A stretch of DNA of 22,644 nucleotides from CAZFAP01 sp964516325 (GTDB lineage Bacteria; Auribacterota; JABMQX01). The stretch's first letter is position 1, and each line of letters begins with the position of its first letter. Shown here piece after piece: positions 21,547 through 22,644 of the stretch. The stretch is taken from contig CAZFAP010000070.1 of assembly GCA_964516325.1 (NCBI GenBank), positions 1-22,644 of the forward strand. The letters run 5' to 3'. The notes below the pieces were generated by a model, which was given only the letters and a program-made list of their open reading frames with translations, made no database searches and was not told the DNA's origin. A program made the position numbers and the translations under genes.

Positions 21547-22545
21547 GTGATAAACCGAATTGTCCAAGTCTTGATGGCCATGTTGGCGATGTCGAGCGCA
21601 TCTCCGTCTGAAACGCCGGACCTCGCAAGCGTTCGGACCATGGAAGAGCTCGATAAGCTCGCCGTCTTCCGCTTCGCCATCATGAGCGATAACAAAGGCG
21701 ATTCCCCGAAGAACAGCATCGAATTCGCCCGAATGGTCAAATGGATCGAGGAGGGCGGAGACAAGTTTGTCGTCGGGCTTGGTGACCACGTCCTGAAAGG
21801 CGTCGAGAATCCCTTCCTTCAATTCCTTTCCGAAAACAGATGGTGGCGCGAGCATTTCTACCCGAACGTCGCTGACGGAGAAAACGAGTACTACGGGAGC
21901 GACCAGGCGGATTGGGGCGCGGGAAGGAAGATTTTCGATGCGGTCAATCTTCGGTCGCGCGATTGGGTGAGCATCCGCCCGAACGGAGCGGAATATTATG
22001 CGAAAATCGGCGTCAACGGCTACACCGTCCACCTGGTTCAGTTGAGCTATCCGGACGAGCCGCCGGACCCCGAAATTGCTTTCAGGCCCGACAGCCGAAG
22101 ATACCTCGTCGAGACGATTCAGGCGATAAAGAAGGGCGAGAAAGACATCATCGTCGCCTGCGCCCACACCTGTTACGGCTCGTGGATCGGGCTTCTCTCC
22201 GACGAGCAGCGGAAAGTCGTAATGGAAAAAGCCGACCTGGTCCTCTCCGCCACGACGCACATCTTCATGCGGATTCCCGTCGAGGGATATGAAGACCGCG
22301 GCGCCCTCTGCCTGAACACCGGCTCCATCAGCTATCCCCGCTTCTTCTTCCCGCCGGGCTATGTTGAAGTCCACGTCGTCGAAAAACCGTTGAGGCTCGT
22401 CGTCCAATACATTCGCGCCGACGGCGACCGCCGCGAACTCCAATCGGGCGACCTGGCCTGGCTTAAATACGCCAGCGGAAGAATCGCCCCCGCAGGGTTC
22501 ACAATAGCGAGACCGGCGGCGGCCCCTGCGTCGCAGCAGCAGTGA
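21547..22545 (+). CDS. Calcineurin-like metallophosphoesterase fold, metal site degenerate
   Basis: Probably an exported 332-residue protein of the calcineurin-like phosphoesterase superfamily. The start is placed at GTG 21547 (GGAAGGG 8 nt upstream), which gives a short signal-like N-terminus, INRIVQVLMAMLAMSSASPS; the frame extends further upstream without support. The five superfamily blocks are recognisable in order but altered: SDNKGD (Asp48, DxH histidine replaced), GDHVLKG (Asp80), DGENEYYG in place of GNHE, ACAHTCYGSW with His207, and ATTHIFMR where the first His of GHxH is Thr (His238 kept). It may bind fewer metals or act without catalysis. It is preceded by the terminator above, so it needs its own promoter; none is obvious. 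Confidence 0.75.
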   Translation: MINRIVQVLMAMLAMSSASPSETPDLASVRTMEELDKLAVFRFAIMSDNKGDSPKNSIEFARMVKWIEEGGDKFVVGLGDHVLKGVENPFLQFLSENRWWREHFYPNVADGENEYYGSDQADWGAGRKIFDAVNLRSRDWVSIRPNGAEYYAKIGVNGYTVHLVQLSYPDEPPDPEIAFRPDSRRYLVETIQAIKKGEKDIIVACAHTCYGSWIGLLSDEQRKVVMEKADLVLSATTHIFMRIPVEGYEDRGALCLNTGSISYPRFFFPPGYVEVHVVEKPLRLVVQYIRADGDRRELQSGDLAWLKYASGRIAPAGFTIARPAAAPASQQQ

Positions 22546-22560
22546 GACTGCTCCCCGCCA

Positions 22561-22641
22561 GTAACGGCTCAGTCTCAGGAGGGACTCACCGCCGTCCCCC
22601 ATGAACTTCGTTCACCCGGAGACCCCGCCCGAAGGCGGGGC
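22561..22641 (-). repeat. Mosaic intergenic repeat, inverted copy D
   Basis: Read on the minus strand: the hairpin CCCCGCC-TTCG-GGCGGGG (22625-22641; loop CGAA on the plus strand), then a spacer, then GGCGGTGAGTCCCTCCTGAG and ACTGAGCCGTTAC. The tail is nearly identical to copy B (GGCGGTGAGTCCCTCCCGAC then ACTGAGGCATTAC), and the hairpin is the same type as at 5072-5086. It closes the window. Confidence 0.65.
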
Positions 22642-22644
22642 TGC

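Noticed and set aside
21073..22602. 509-codon minus-strand frame at the right end
   Set aside because: Antisense to the phosphoesterase and the 45-aa gene, crosses the terminator and a promoter, and shows no family motifs.
22625..22641. Terminator after the phosphoesterase gene
   Set aside because: The hairpin is strong but no T-run follows before the window ends; the same hairpin is part of the repeat family at 5072-5086.

Overview
This is a GC-rich chromosomal segment, very probably from an uncultured, at least partly anaerobic Gram-negative bacterium. A TolC-type outer-membrane channel, a lipoprotein signal and a twin-arginine signal support a Gram-negative envelope. AhbC, from the alternative siroheme-dependent heme route, supports an anaerobic habit. 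A twin-arginine Gfo/Idh/MocA oxidoreductase, a pseudopilin-like H-x10-DG tail and islands of 9-bp tandem repeats recall Planctomycetes, Verrucomicrobia, Lentisphaerae and related candidate phyla. That placement is inference. I see no tRNA, rRNA, CRISPR array, transposase or phage gene.

Layout. Positions 1-57 are the last codons of purH. A 619-bp gene-free gap rich in palindromes and repeats follows, then a promoter candidate and purD-purE (de novo purine synthesis). On the minus strand lie a 53-aa lipoprotein gene and nnr (repair of hydrated NAD(P)H). A repeat-bearing gap leads to ahbC (+). It converges with a minus-strand Gfo/Idh/MocA oxidoreductase that ends in a clear intrinsic terminator. 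Positions 8101-12540 hold a minus-strand tripartite efflux operon in the order outer-membrane channel, periplasmic adaptor, ABC ATPase, MacB-type permease. Next come a 51-aa four-cysteine protein (+) behind a near-consensus promoter and a six-helix membrane protein of unknown function (-).

From 14198 to the end everything is on the plus strand: a CPBP-family membrane protease, mtnA, thiL, tsaE, a zinc-finger/pseudopilin-like fusion, a multi-pass Yip1-like protein with an SH3-like tail, a sugar-nucleotide epimerase, a 45-aa lysine-rich protein with its own promoter and terminator, and a metallophosphoesterase-fold protein that has lost several metal ligands.

Most genes are housekeeping or envelope functions. 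The less ordinary material is (a) three small genes too short for usual ORF calling, (b) mosaic 9-bp-period repeats at six gene-free sites, (c) the unusual domain fusions at 17902-20016, and (d) the degenerate phosphoesterase at the end. I do not see one obvious new multi-gene system; the small genes are the best candidates for undescribed biology.
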